Source: Nakamurella deserti (GTDB lineage Bacteria; Actinomycetota; Actinomycetes; Mycobacteriales; Nakamurellaceae). Taken from it: a DNA stretch of 64,000 bases. Below the pieces are notes generated by a model. The model was given only the letters and a program-made list of their open reading frames with translations. It ran no database searches and was not told where the DNA came from. A program made the position numbers and the translations under genes. How positions within the stretch are numbered: the first letter of the stretch is position 1; every line of letters starts with the position of its first letter. The stretch spans positions 2,480,001 through 2,544,000 of the forward strand of contig NZ_QCXS01000002.1 of the NCBI RefSeq assembly GCF_003260015.1, read 5' to 3'. Below are positions 1 through 7,979 of this stretch, piece after piece.

Positions 1-789
1 GAACCCGGCGACCGCGGCGACCGCGCCGGCGGCGGACAGCAGGGTCGCGGCCGAGAGCCAGCCGTGCTCGACCCCACTGGTCAGGGTGTAGCAGCCGAGG
101 CCGATCCCGAGCACGGTGAGGGCGGCCCCGGGAAGGTCCAGGGTGTCGGCGGTGAGGTCCTCCGACCGGTCCTGGGCGACGCCCAGACGCACACCGACGA
201 AGGCGATGAGCGCGATCGGCGCGTTGGCCAGCAGCAGCCACTGCCAGCCGACGTGGGCCAGGGCGGTGCCGCCGATGAGCGGCCCGAGGACGAAGCCGCT
301 CATGCCGACGACGATCATCACGGTCATCGCCCGCATCCGCAGCGTCTGGTCGGAGAACAACCGGAACACCAGCGAATTGGTGATCGGCGCCATCGCCGCG
401 GCCGCGATCCCGAGCCCGGCGCGCAGCGCGACCAGCTCGCCGGTGCTGGTCACCGCCAGCACGGCCAGGCTCATCAGGCCGAAGGCGGCCAGCCCGATCT
501 GCAGGACCCGGCGCCGGCCGAACCGGTCGGCGATCGACCCGGCGGTGAGCAGCAGGCCGCCGAACGTCAGCGAGTAGGCACCGGTGATCCACTGCAGCGA
601 CGTGGTGCTCCCCTGCAGGTCGCGCCCGATGGTGGGCAACGCGATCGTCAGCAGGGTGTTGTCGACCATCTCGACGAAGAAAGCCAGACACAGAGCGGTC
701 AGCGGGATCCAGGCGGCGCGCAGGGACGGGTAGGAGCGGGTCGACCCGCCGGGGGCAACGGCCCGGGCAGGGGTCTGAGATGTGGTCAT
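1..789 (-). CDS. MFS drug exporter, EmrB/QacA (DHA2) type, C-terminal part outside window
   Basis: Reading inward from an ATG at 789 gives 263 codons with no stop before the window edge, so this is the N-terminal half of a larger membrane transporter. The product would expel drugs by proton antiport across the inner membrane. Visible features are a first helix ending in VEMVDNTLL, the MFS motif A as GSIADRFGRRR near residues 84-94, and motif C-like GMSGFVLGPLIGG near 160. The Asp in the first helix is typical of the 14-helix DHA2 group. It is divergent from a TetR gene, and three operators lie directly in front of its start, so repression by that TetR is likely. The substrate cannot be inferred. 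Confidence 0.9.
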   Translation of the reverse strand, partial: MTTSQTPARAVAPGGSTRSYPSLRAAWIPLTALCLAFFVEMVDNTLLTIALPTIGRDLQGSTTSLQWITGAYSLTFGGLLLTAGSIADRFGRRRVLQIGLAAFGLMSLAVLAVTSTGELVALRAGLGIAAAAMAPITNSLVFRLFSDQTLRMRAMTVMIVVGMSGFVLGPLIGGTALAHVGWQWLLLANAPIALIAFVGVRLGVAQDRSEDLTADTLDLPGAALTVLGIGLGCYTLTSGVEHGWLSAATLLSAAGAVAAVAGF

Positions 790-800
790 GAGGCCTCCGA

Positions 801-857
801 TTATCGAACGACGTTCGATAATCGAACGCTGTTCGAACTATAGAACCGCGTTCGATA
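801..857. promoter_or_regulatory. Three stacked TetR-type operators between exporter and regulator
   Basis: Three inverted repeats built on the half-site GTTCGATA stand shoulder to shoulder. The first, 801-821, is perfect (TTATCGAAC, 3-nt spacer, GTTCGATAA). The second, 822-836, has 6-bp arms (TCGAAC/GTTCGA). The third, 839-857, has 8-bp arms with one mismatch. Centres are about 18-19 bp apart, so dimers would bind close to one helical face. A possible -10, TAGACT at 856-861, ends 6 bp before the TetR GTG, suggesting a near-leaderless transcript that overlaps the third operator. Confidence 0.8.
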
Positions 858-867
858 GACTGCAAGG

Positions 868-1587
868 GTGAATCGCGAGACGAGTACGCGCCCCGCCCGC
901 CGCCGCGCATCGCACTCCATGGAGGCGGTGCTGACCGAGGCCGTCCGGTTGCTGGACGAGGCCGGCGAGGGCGCGCTGACGTTCCGGGCCCTGGCCGCCC
1001 GGCTGGGTGGCGGTGTCGGCAGCATCTACTGGTACGTGCAGAACAAGGACGAGCTGCTGGACCGGGCCGCCGACCACGTGATGGACGGCGTCCTCGCCGC
1101 GACCGAGACCTTCGTCGCCGACGAGGATCCCATCAACGCCCTCCGCGAGATCGGTGTCACCCTCTACGACACCGCGATCGACCGGCCGTGGCTGGGCCGG
1201 TACTTCATGCGCAACACCGGGTTCCAGCCGAACTCACTGCGCTTCTACGAGCGGGTCGGCGGACAGGTGCTCCGCCTGCACCTGACCCCTCGGCAGTCGT
1301 TCCACGCGGCGTCAGCGGTCGTCGGTTTCGTGGTGGGTCTCGCGGCCGACATGGGTCAGCAACCGCCGGAGCAGGTCCTGAGCGGCGAGATGAACCGCGA
1401 CCGGTTCATGGACGGGGTGGTCGCGGAGTGGAGCGCGCTGGATCCGGCGGAGTACCCCTTCCTGCACACGATCCTCGACGAGTTCGCCCGTCACCGGGAC
1501 GCCGACCAGTTCCGCGCGGGACTGGACCTGCTGCTGGACGGGTTGCGCCGGCAGGCCGACGCCGGCGGGACGACGCGGGAACGCTGA
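868..1587 (+). CDS. TetR family transcriptional regulator
   Basis: A 239-residue DNA-binding repressor. The N-terminal helix-turn-helix covers about residues 14-60 (TFRALAARLGGGVGSIYWYV), followed by KDELLDRAADHV, the usual start of the ligand-binding helical domain. The WYV in the recognition-helix region is typical of the TetR(C-like) branch. The GTG start lies just after a -10-like hexamer and no clear Shine-Dalgarno is seen, so translation may be leaderless. It faces away from the MFS exporter and shares its operators, which makes autoregulation plus exporter control the natural reading. The ligand is unknown. Confidence 0.9.
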   Translation: MNRETSTRPARRRASHSMEAVLTEAVRLLDEAGEGALTFRALAARLGGGVGSIYWYVQNKDELLDRAADHVMDGVLAATETFVADEDPINALREIGVTLYDTAIDRPWLGRYFMRNTGFQPNSLRFYERVGGQVLRLHLTPRQSFHAASAVVGFVVGLAADMGQQPPEQVLSGEMNRDRFMDGVVAEWSALDPAEYPFLHTILDEFARHRDADQFRAGLDLLLDGLRRQADAGGTTRER

Positions 1588-1596
1588 CCGGCGCGT

Positions 1597-1648
1597 CAGC
1601 CGCAGCCGCAGCCGCAGCCGCAGCCGCAGCCGCAGCCGCAGCCGCAGC
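1597..1648. repeat. Hexanucleotide repeat (CAGCCG)8
   Basis: Eight perfect copies of CAGCCG run from 1597 to 1644, followed by a partial copy. Read on the minus strand they encode an alternating Arg-Leu dipeptide that continues the ATTLRL ending of the decayed DUF2255 gene. The array starts only 9 bp after the TetR stop codon. It looks like a slipped-strand expansion of the last Arg-Leu codons. Confidence 0.95.
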
Positions 1649-2012
1649 GTCGTGGCGGCCGCGGCCTGCGTGCACGTCCGGTGCACTGCAGGCGGTCCGG
1701 GTCCGCCGTACTTGGTCCGGTGGGCAGCGTCGATCCGGTCGCCGAGACCCGGGTGGGCTCCACCGATGTCGTCGACACCGACCTCACCCTCGAGCCCTGG
1801 ACCCGCACCCGGGCCCGCCCGGTGCGGACGGCCGCACCGAACCAACCCGTCTCCCGGCGGTGCCGGCTCCGGACGAACACGCAGCCGTCGACACGGACCA
1901 CCCAGATCGGCGTCCACGGCCGCAGCGTCCCGTCCGCGCACGCGACGGCGATGGACAGCTCCCCGGTGGCACCGATCCGGGCGAGTGCGTCGTCGGTCCA
2001 CGCCACGTCCAT
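1637..2012 (-). pseudogene. DUF2255-family protein, frameshifted, with expanded 3' end
   Basis: From an ATG at 2012 the minus strand reads WTDDALARIGATGEL, then TLRPWTPIWVVRV and TGWFGAAVRTGRARVRVQG, the typical N-terminal two thirds of DUF2255. Near 1794-1798 the family pattern jumps to the next frame (LEGEVGVDD, DRIDAAHRTKYG, AATTLRL). One missing base there accounts for the switch. The family usually stops just after a TLRL-like ending; here the Arg-Leu codons are expanded into the hexanucleotide array and the frame runs on antisense into the TetR gene without a stop. The function of DUF2255 is unknown. A sequencing error could explain the frameshift but not the repeat. Bases 2013-2097 hold no gene. 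Confidence 0.7.
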
Positions 2013-2097
2013 CCGGACAGTCCGCGCCCGGGGGACCGGGACAGGTCGGCAACAGCCGACCCCGACCGCTCCCGGGTCCCCGGCGCCGGAGTCCGGG

Positions 2098-2547
2098 TCA
2101 GCCGGCCCCGAGCACCTGGGCGACACCCTCCAGGCACCACTGCCAGCCGGTCCGCATGTTCTCGAGCGTCTCGGCGTCGGAGAGGTCGTCGACCGTCAGG
2201 TCGAGGCGGGTGCCGCCGTCGGCCGGATGCAGCGTCACGGTGCAGCGCGAGGTCTCGGACATGTCCGCCCCTTCGGTGCGGACCTCGAGGACGAGTCGTG
2301 ACACAGGCTCGAAGACCACGAACGTCGCGCTCTCGCGGTAGGCGTCACCGTCGGGGCGGGGGCCGAAGCGGATCCGGTAGCCGCCACCCGTGCGCGGATC
2401 GACCTCGCAGGCCGACACCGCCCAGTCAGGGTCCGGGCACACCCAGCGGCGCAGCAGGTCGGCGTCGGTGAAGGCGTCCCACACCCGTTCGGGCGGGGCC
2501 GGGTAGGTGCGGTCGAGGTCGAACGACAGGAGCGGGGCGGTGGTCAT
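2098..2547 (-). CDS. SRPBCC / AHSA1-like domain protein
   Basis: A 149-residue single-domain protein of the START-like helix-grip fold. It begins FDLDRTYPAPPERVWDAFTD, the standard AHSA1 opening, with LLRRWVCPD after it, and ends GWQWCLEGVAQVLGAG, matching the C-terminal helix of the family. GGAGG sits 6 bases before the ATG. The ATG overlaps the ArsR stop (ATGA), so the two are co-transcribed and coupled. Such ArsR-SRPBCC pairs are common in actinobacteria; the bound ligand or substrate is generally unknown. Confidence 0.9.
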   Translation of the reverse strand: MTTAPLLSFDLDRTYPAPPERVWDAFTDADLLRRWVCPDPDWAVSACEVDPRTGGGYRIRFGPRPDGDAYRESATFVVFEPVSRLVLEVRTEGADMSETSRCTVTLHPADGGTRLDLTVDDLSDAETLENMRTGWQWCLEGVAQVLGAG

Positions 2548-2849
2548 GTGTCCTCCAGGAGTGTGCCGAGAGCGTCCAGCCGGGTCGACCAGAGCGCCTG
2601 CTGCCGTGCGGTCCACGTGGCCACGGCGACGAGGGCGTCGTCGCGCAGCCGGCACTCGCGAACGCGGCCGCGTTTGACGGTCGTCACCAGACCGGCCTCC
2701 TCCAGCACCCGCAGGTGCTTCAGGACCGCCGGCAGGGACAACGCCGTGGGGGCCGCGAGATCGCCGACCGACGTCGGACCGCGGGCGAGCCGCTCGACGA
2801 TGGCCAGCCGGGTCGGGTCGCCCAGCGCCGCGAACTGATGGTGAACCAC
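2544..2849 (-). CDS. ArsR-family winged-helix regulator
   Basis: A 101-residue repressor starting at a GTG at 2849. FAALGDPTRLAIVERLARG opens the domain. The recognition helix is in LSLPAVLKHLRVLEEAGLV, followed by the beta-wing VKRGRVRECRL. There are no paired cysteines typical of metal sensors, so it belongs to the non-metal group usually linked to SRPBCC partners. A longer upstream reading is open but has no family similarity, and an 18-bp dyad overlaps the chosen start, arguing for a short or leaderless transcript and autoregulation. Confidence 0.88.
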   Translation of the reverse strand: MVHHQFAALGDPTRLAIVERLARGPTSVGDLAAPTALSLPAVLKHLRVLEEAGLVTTVKRGRVRECRLRDDALVAVATWTARQQALWSTRLDALGTLLEDT

Positions 2850-2858
2850 GTGGTTAAC
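2841..2858. promoter_or_regulatory. Palindromic operator candidate over the ArsR start
   Basis: The core AACCACGTGGTT (2844-2855) is a perfect 12-bp palindrome, and the dyad extends to 18 bp with one mismatch. It covers the GTG start codon of the ArsR gene, as expected for an autoregulated ArsR-type repressor that blocks its own promoter. Confidence 0.6.
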
Positions 2859-3286
2859 TATTGCGCGATCGATCGGAGGTGTCAAGGGGGTGGGCCGGTC
2901 CGGTCGGCGCCGGGTCGAGGAACACCGGGCGGGGGCTCCACGCCCGTGAGCACACCGCCGTCGCCGCCGGCCCTCGGCATCCATCGCCCACTCCGGAGGG
3001 CCCCGCGCCGACACGGGCACACCTCCGCCACCCGGCGCCGTCGATGACGACATCACCGGCGCTGCAGCGGGTCCGGAACGGTGAGCACCCCTGCCGGCGG
3101 ACTCCCCGGGCGGCGTCGACGTCCGGATCCCCCCGTCCCGACATCACGTCACGACCGGACGCCCGTCCGCCACCGCGACGACGAACCCGCTACCCCACCG
3201 GTCACACCCACCGCAGCCCGGCCCGACCCACCAGCGTCGGACCCCTGGGCCACCCACGCGGCCCGACCGCCTCCCGGCCGCCCACT
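2859..3286. other. Non-coding stretch between ArsR promoter and phoX promoter
   Basis: About 430 bases with no open frame showing family similarity. The frame of the following phosphatase is open throughout, but the translated text is low-complexity Pro/Arg/Thr and has no start with a ribosome site. It presumably carries the outward promoters of the flanking genes. Confidence 0.6.
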
Positions 3287-3308
3287 GTTCACCCGCCGGA
3301 CACCTGCG
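3287..3308 (+). promoter_or_regulatory. PHO-box-like direct repeat upstream of phoX
   Basis: Two adjacent 11-nt units, GTTCACCCGCC and GGACACCTGCG, agree at 7 of 11 positions, and the first matches the streptomycete PHO-box unit style (GTTCACC). A -10-like TAACGT lies at 3336-3341. Position and spacing fit PhoP control of a phosphatase, but the second unit is imperfect. Confidence 0.4.
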
Positions 3309-3406
3309 AACCCCTGCCGCGCGGTGCCGTCTTCGTAACGTCACGCGGGTCCCACCTCCGCGCACCGCCCGCCGCGACGTGCGCCGCCGACAGACCTGGA
3401 GTCCCC

Positions 3407-5545
3407 GTGACCCTGAACGACCGTCGTCTCCCCCTGCTCATGGCCGGCCACACCGTCGGCAAGCGCAGTGCCGTGACGTGTGCACTCAAGTGCGACAACG
3501 CCTGTGCGCACCCCGCTCCCAACGTCAGCGACAACCCGACGTTCCGCGACATCGCCGGTGCCGCCCTCAGCCGCCGGATGCTGCTGAAGGGCGCCGCGGC
3601 CGGTGCCGCCGTCGTCCTGCTCGGCGGCGAGCTGGCCGGCACCACCCCGTCGGCGTCCGCGACCCCGGTCGTCGACCCGGCGGCGCCGGTGGTCCCCGGT
3701 TTCGGCGGCAAGGGCCGCGCCCCGGGCCTGTACTGGAACCCCATCGAGCCGGTCAGCGCCGAGGTCGACGCCTTCACCGTCCCCGAGGGCTACGACTGGT
3801 CGACCATCCTGCGGTGGGGCGACCCGCTCTTCGACGAGAACGAGATCTTCGACGTCCAGAACCAGACGGAGGACCGGCAGGCCCGCCAGTTCGGTTACAA
3901 CAACGACTATCTCGACATCATGCACATCCCCGGCACGGGCGGCCGCGAGGCCCTGCTGGTCTGCAACCACGAGTACGTCAACCCGGCCATCATGTTCCCC
4001 GACGGCACCGACCCGGTCGCCCAGCGCAAGATCGCCATGCAGGCGCACGGCATGTCCGTGGTGCACCTGCACCGCAAGAAGCGCACCGACCCGTGGACCT
4101 ACACCGTCGGCAGCCGCTACAACCGCCGCATCACCGCCACCACCCCGTTCACCCTGACCGGTGCCGCCGCGGGCAGCGAGCTCGTCCGCACCGGTGCCGA
4201 CCCGGCCGGCACCACCGTGTTCGGCACCCTCGGCAACTGCGCCGGCGGCACCACCCCGTGGGGCACGGTGCTGTCCGGCGAGGAGAACTTCAACGGCTAC
4301 TTCCGCGCCGCCGGCACCGCCACCGGCGAGGCCCGCTACGGCCTCGCCGACAAGGAGACCGCCAACGGCTGGGAGACGATCGACCCGCGGTTCGACGCCC
4401 GCACCCCGGAGACGGTCAACGAGCCCAACCGCTTCGGCTGGATCGTCGAGATCGACCCGTTCGACCCGACCTCCACCCCGGTCAAGCACACCGCCCTGGG
4501 CCGCATGAAGCACGAGGGCGCCAACGTCATCGTCGGCAAGAGCCGCCACGTCGCCGCCTACATGGGTGACGACGAGCGCTTCGACTACCTCTACAAGTTC
4601 GTCTCCAAGGAGAAGATGCGCGGCGGCTGGCGCAACGGCGTCAACTCCTCGCAGATCATCGGCAGCAAGGACCGCGCGTTCAACAAGACGCTGCTGGACT
4701 CCGGCAGCCTCTACGTCGCGCGGTTCAGCGGGGACTCCCCCGCCGGCGAGATCGACGGCAACGGCGCACTCCCCGCCGACGGGAAGTTCGACGGCACCGG
4801 CGAATGGCTGCCCATCGTCATCGACGGCGTCTCCCAGGTCCCCGGCTTCACCGTCGAGCAGGCGCTCGTCGACACGCGGCTCGCCGCCGACGCCCTCGGC
4901 GCCACCAAGATGGACCGCTGCGAGGACGTCCAGCCCGACCTGCGCACCGGGCGCATCTACGTCGCCTGCACCAACAACAGCGACCGCGGGGTCAAGCCGG
5001 GCAAGGAGGCCGCCACCGAGGTGAACCCCCGCAACGGCAACAAGGACGGCCACATCGTCGAGATCACCGAGAGCCGCGACGACGTCCGCTCCACCACGTT
5101 CCGCTGGTCGCTGCTGCTCGTCTGCGGCGATCCGTCGACCAACGCCGCCACGTACTTCGCGGGCTACCCCAAGGACAAGGTCTCCCCGATCAGCTGCCCG
5201 GACAACCTGGCGTTCGACTCCTGGGGCAACCTCTGGATCGCCACCGACGGCGCCCCGAGCTCCATCGGCAAGAACGACGGCCTGTTCAAGGTGCCGCTGC
5301 GTGGCCCGGAGCGGGGCCACGTCAAGCAGTTCCTCTCCGTCCCGCGGGACGCCGAGACCTGCGGCCCGGTGATCCACGACCAGGACAACCTCGTGTTCGT
5401 CTCCGTGCAGCACCCCGGCGAGGACGGCACCTTCGCCGAGCAGCTGTCGTTCTTCCCCGACTACGTCCCGGAGGGCACCACCCCGGCGCCGGGTGACTGG
5501 CGCGGCCCGCGGCCTGCCGTGGTGCAGGTCTTCGCCACCCGGTGA
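3407..5545 (+). CDS. phoX: PhoX-family alkaline phosphatase (DUF839), Tat-exported
   Basis: A 712-residue exported phosphatase that releases phosphate from organic esters outside the membrane, using Ca/Fe rather than Zn in characterised members. The N-terminus carries the family's cysteine-rich pre-signal segment (TCALKCDNACAHP, residues 24-36), then a twin-arginine signal SRRMLLKGAAAG near 55-66. Family hallmarks follow: EGYDWSTILRWGDPL, FGYNNDYLDI, LLVCNHEYVNP, GEENFNGYF, MKHEGANVIV, DRCEDVQPD, PDNLAFDSWGNLWIATDG. The GTG at 3407 follows CTGGAG and fits the family start. A PHO-box-like repeat lies 100 bp upstream, and a strong hairpin follows the stop. Confidence 0.9.
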   Translation: MTLNDRRLPLLMAGHTVGKRSAVTCALKCDNACAHPAPNVSDNPTFRDIAGAALSRRMLLKGAAAGAAVVLLGGELAGTTPSASATPVVDPAAPVVPGFGGKGRAPGLYWNPIEPVSAEVDAFTVPEGYDWSTILRWGDPLFDENEIFDVQNQTEDRQARQFGYNNDYLDIMHIPGTGGREALLVCNHEYVNPAIMFPDGTDPVAQRKIAMQAHGMSVVHLHRKKRTDPWTYTVGSRYNRRITATTPFTLTGAAAGSELVRTGADPAGTTVFGTLGNCAGGTTPWGTVLSGEENFNGYFRAAGTATGEARYGLADKETANGWETIDPRFDARTPETVNEPNRFGWIVEIDPFDPTSTPVKHTALGRMKHEGANVIVGKSRHVAAYMGDDERFDYLYKFVSKEKMRGGWRNGVNSSQIIGSKDRAFNKTLLDSGSLYVARFSGDSPAGEIDGNGALPADGKFDGTGEWLPIVIDGVSQVPGFTVEQALVDTRLAADALGATKMDRCEDVQPDLRTGRIYVACTNNSDRGVKPGKEAATEVNPRNGNKDGHIVEITESRDDVRSTTFRWSLLLVCGDPSTNAATYFAGYPKDKVSPISCPDNLAFDSWGNLWIATDGAPSSIGKNDGLFKVPLRGPERGHVKQFLSVPRDAETCGPVIHDQDNLVFVSVQHPGEDGTFAEQLSFFPDYVPEGTTPAPGDWRGPRPAVVQVFATR

Positions 5546-5552
5546 CCACCCC

Positions 5553-5588
5553 GGTGCGGGAGGTTCCCGGCCGGGAGCCTCCCGCACC
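5553..5588. terminator. Bidirectional hairpin terminator
   Basis: Perfect 11-bp arms GGTGCGGGAGG and CCTCCCGCACC flank an inner CCC/GGG stem. It lies between the convergent phosphatase and 153-residue genes. There is no U-tract, as is common in high-GC actinobacteria. Confidence 0.8.
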
Positions 5589-5600
5589 ACCCGTGCGCGG

Positions 5601-6062
5601 TCAGCGGCCGGCGATGAGGGCGTGCGGTGCGGTCTGTTTGATCCGGGCCGTCAACCACTGCAGCTGCACCTCGGTCTCGCGGTCACACGTGCGCACCACG
5701 GTCGCCAGCCCGTGGTCGCGGAGTCCGTTCGCGGCCTGTTCCACCACGGTCCAGCTCAGGTGCACGAACGACGCCAGCATCCAGAGATCCTGCAGATCGC
5801 ACAACAGCCCGACCGAGCCGGTCCGGTGGGTGTCCGACCGCGGGCCCGGTGGCCCGTCGGGGACGTCGCCCGGATCGACCGCGCCGTATCGGCGCAACAG
5901 GGGGCCGAGCGCACCCCGGTGCTCCTCACACTGCCCGGCGAGACTCGTGCACACACCGACGATGTCGGGTTCCTCCGGGTGCACCTCGGCCGCCCGGCGG
6001 AACGAACCGGCCAGCGAGTCCTCGGCGGCGTCCACCAGCTCCAGGTATGCCGGGATCTTCAC
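5601..6062 (-). CDS. Conserved-looking all-helical protein of unknown function
   Basis: A 153-residue protein starting at a GTG at 6062, 5 bases after GGGGAGG. It is predicted almost wholly helical, with Glu/His-rich helices (QCEEHRGALGPLLRRYG; VVEQAANGLRDHGLA; RETEVQLQWL) that recall ferritin- or hemerythrin-like four-helix bundles. I do not recognise a named family and no complete di-iron motif is evident. It is monocistronic, converges on the phosphatase, and is divergent from the MBL gene across 245 bp that hold no gene. Confidence 0.65.
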   Translation of the reverse strand: MKIPAYLELVDAAEDSLAGSFRRAAEVHPEEPDIVGVCTSLAGQCEEHRGALGPLLRRYGAVDPGDVPDGPPGPRSDTHRTGSVGLLCDLQDLWMLASFVHLSWTVVEQAANGLRDHGLATVVRTCDRETEVQLQWLTARIKQTAPHALIAGR

Positions 6063-6307
6063 GGTCGACCTCCCCGCGGCGGCGCCGGGCACCCGCTGAA
6101 CCGCTGTCCGGTCCGGGTGCGCGACGTTTCGTCCCTGCTCCAGTCTTACCCCGGACGGCAGCCGCGTGCCCCCACCCGACCGGGTGAGCGCACCGGCGTC
6201 CGGGCGAACGCGCGGTCCCACCCGGGTTCGGGTACAGCACCCGGAGTCCGGGTCGCCCGGGGTCGACGCACCGGCCGCCGACGGCCGGACCGACCGGAGG
6301 CATGCCC

Positions 6308-7174
6308 ATGTCCCGACCCGACCGCTCCGACACCCCACGCGCCGAGGCGTCGCTGTTCTTCATCGGCAACGCGACCACGCTCATCCGGTTCGGCGAGCTC
6401 ACCCTGTTGACCGACCCGAACTTCCTGCACGCCGGTCAATACGCCTATCTCGGCCACGGACTCACGTCACGCCGACTGACCGACCCCGCCCTCGACGTCA
6501 CCGCGCTCCCGCCCCTGGACGGTGTCGTGCTGTCGCACCTGCACGGCGACCACTGGGACCGGGTCGCGCAACGGGGCCTCGACCGGGCCCTGCCCATCGT
6601 CACCACCCCGCACGCCCGGACGAAGCTGCACCACCGTGGTTTCGGTGGCGCGGCCGGCCTCGCGACCTGGGAGTCGACCACCCTTACCCACGGGGCCACC
6701 TCGGTCCGCATCACCGCGCTGCCGGGCCGGCACGCCACCGGGTGGGTGCGGCACCTGCTGCCCCCGGTGATGGGCTCGATGCTGGAGTTCAGCACCGGCG
6801 GTGGCCCGGTCGAGATGCGGATGTACCTGTCGGGCGACACCCTGCTCATCGACGACCTCGCCGAGATCCCGGCCCGGTTCCCGCGCGTGGACAACGGCGT
6901 GCTGCACCTGGGCGGCACCCGCATCCCGGCGGGCCTGCGACGCGGGCTGATGGTGACCATGGACGCGGTCCAGGGGGCGGACCTGATGCAGCTGATCGAC
7001 CCCACCGTGACCATCCCGGTGCACTTCGACGACTACACCGTGTTCACCAGCCCGCTGTCGGACTTCCGCGACGAGGTGCAGCGGCGCGGCCTGCTCGACC
7101 GGGTGCGGTTCCTGGAACGCGGCGGCACGGTCCCGCTCGCCGTCCGGGGCGACGACGGGGCGGTCACGCCATGA
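6308..7174 (+). CDS. MBL-fold metal-dependent hydrolase
   Basis: A 288-residue metallo-beta-lactamase-fold protein of the L-ascorbate-6-phosphate lactonase/UlaG-like type. The opening FIGNATTLIRFGELTLLTDPNF is followed by VVLSHLHGDHWD (HxHxDH, metal ligands), a later LSGDTLL (Asp ligand), and IPVHFDDY (His ligand). Two in-frame ATGs occur, at 6302 and 6308. GGAGG ends at 6300, so the second ATG, 7 bases away, is the better start. The stop overlaps the next start (ATGA). The substrate is unknown. Confidence 0.88.
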   Translation: MSRPDRSDTPRAEASLFFIGNATTLIRFGELTLLTDPNFLHAGQYAYLGHGLTSRRLTDPALDVTALPPLDGVVLSHLHGDHWDRVAQRGLDRALPIVTTPHARTKLHHRGFGGAAGLATWESTTLTHGATSVRITALPGRHATGWVRHLLPPVMGSMLEFSTGGGPVEMRMYLSGDTLLIDDLAEIPARFPRVDNGVLHLGGTRIPAGLRRGLMVTMDAVQGADLMQLIDPTVTIPVHFDDYTVFTSPLSDFRDEVQRRGLLDRVRFLERGGTVPLAVRGDDGAVTP

Positions 7175-7878
7175 CCGTCCGCGCCGTCCTGTTCGACATC
7201 GACGGCACCCTCGTGGATTCCAACTACCTGCACGTGCAGGCGTGGTCGGAGGCGATGGCCGCCGCCGGGCACCCGGCGGACGACGCCAGCATCCACCGGG
7301 CCATCGGGATGGACTCGGATCTGCTGCTGCGGTCGGTGCTCGGCCGGGACACCCCGACTCCGGTCACCGACGCCGCCGCCGCCGGGCACGCCGACCGCTA
7401 CCAGGCCCTGGCGTCGCGGCTGCGGGTCTTCGACGGCGCCCGGGAACTGTTGCACGCCATCCACTCCGGCGGCCGGCAGGTCGTCCTCGCCACGTCCGCG
7501 CCGCCCGCCGAACTGGACGCCCTGCTGGCCGTGCTCGACGCCGCGGACGACGTCGACCACGTCACCTCCGGGGAGGACGTCAGCCAGGCCAAGCCCGCCG
7601 CCGAGCTGATCGAGGTCGCGCTCGGCCGCGCCGGCGTCACCGCGGCCGAGGCGGTGCTCGTCGGTGACACCGTGTGGGACGGCGAGGCGGCCGCGCGGGC
7701 CGGCGTGGCGTTCGTCGGGGTGCTGTCCGGTGGCATCGCCCGGGCCGAACTGGCCGCTGCCGGAGCCGTCGCGGTCTACGACGACGTGGCCACCCTGCTC
7801 GGTGACCTGGACGCGAGTCCTCTTCGCAACGACGTCTCCACTCCCGGCTCCACCCGACCGGGGCCACGTCACGGGTGA
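7171..7878 (+). CDS. HAD-superfamily phosphatase
   Basis: A 235-residue cytosolic HAD hydrolase, beta-phosphoglucomutase/phosphoglycolate-phosphatase-like (subfamily IA). Motif I is FDIDGTLVDSN with the nucleophile and acid Asp, motif II is VVLATSAPP, motif III Lys lies in SQAKPA, and motif IV is VGDTVWD. A helical cap lies between motifs I and II. It is translationally coupled to the MBL hydrolase by an ATGA overlap, suggesting a shared small-molecule pathway. The C-terminal 20 residues (Pro/Ser/Thr rich) are beyond the fold. A weak hairpin (CCGCCG/CGGCGG, 7887-7905) follows. Confidence 0.88.
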   Translation: MTVRAVLFDIDGTLVDSNYLHVQAWSEAMAAAGHPADDASIHRAIGMDSDLLLRSVLGRDTPTPVTDAAAAGHADRYQALASRLRVFDGARELLHAIHSGGRQVVLATSAPPAELDALLAVLDAADDVDHVTSGEDVSQAKPAAELIEVALGRAGVTAAEAVLVGDTVWDGEAAARAGVAFVGVLSGGIARAELAAAGAVAVYDDVATLLGDLDASPLRNDVSTPGSTRPGPRHG

Positions 7879-7948
7879 CCCGCACGCCGCCGACCCCGAC
7901 GGCGGAGGCCCGGACGGGTGATTCGCGACATCGGCCCATCCGGTCCGT

Positions 7949-7973
7949 GTTTAGCCCCGGGAGTGCCGGGTAG
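7949..7973 (+). promoter_or_regulatory. SigB/SigF-like promoter of the stress operon
   Basis: GTTT at 7949-7952, a 15-nt spacer and GGGTAG at 7968-7973 match the actinobacterial general-stress promoter pattern (GTTT, N14-16, GGGTA). It is the only such match seen before the PRC/DUF2382 gene. Confidence 0.6.
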
Positions 7974-7979
7974 ACAGGA

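Noticed and set aside
2861-3406. N-terminal extension of PhoX to 894 residues
   Set aside because: The extension has no family similarity, would place the Tat signal deep inside the protein, and the GTG at 3407 has a ribosome site.
3341-5590. 749-codon open frame on the minus strand opposite phoX
   Set aside because: It is a shadow frame caused by high GC. The plus frame has clear PhoX motifs and a Tat signal; the minus product is low-complexity Val/Gly/Ala/Asp/Arg with no family motif.
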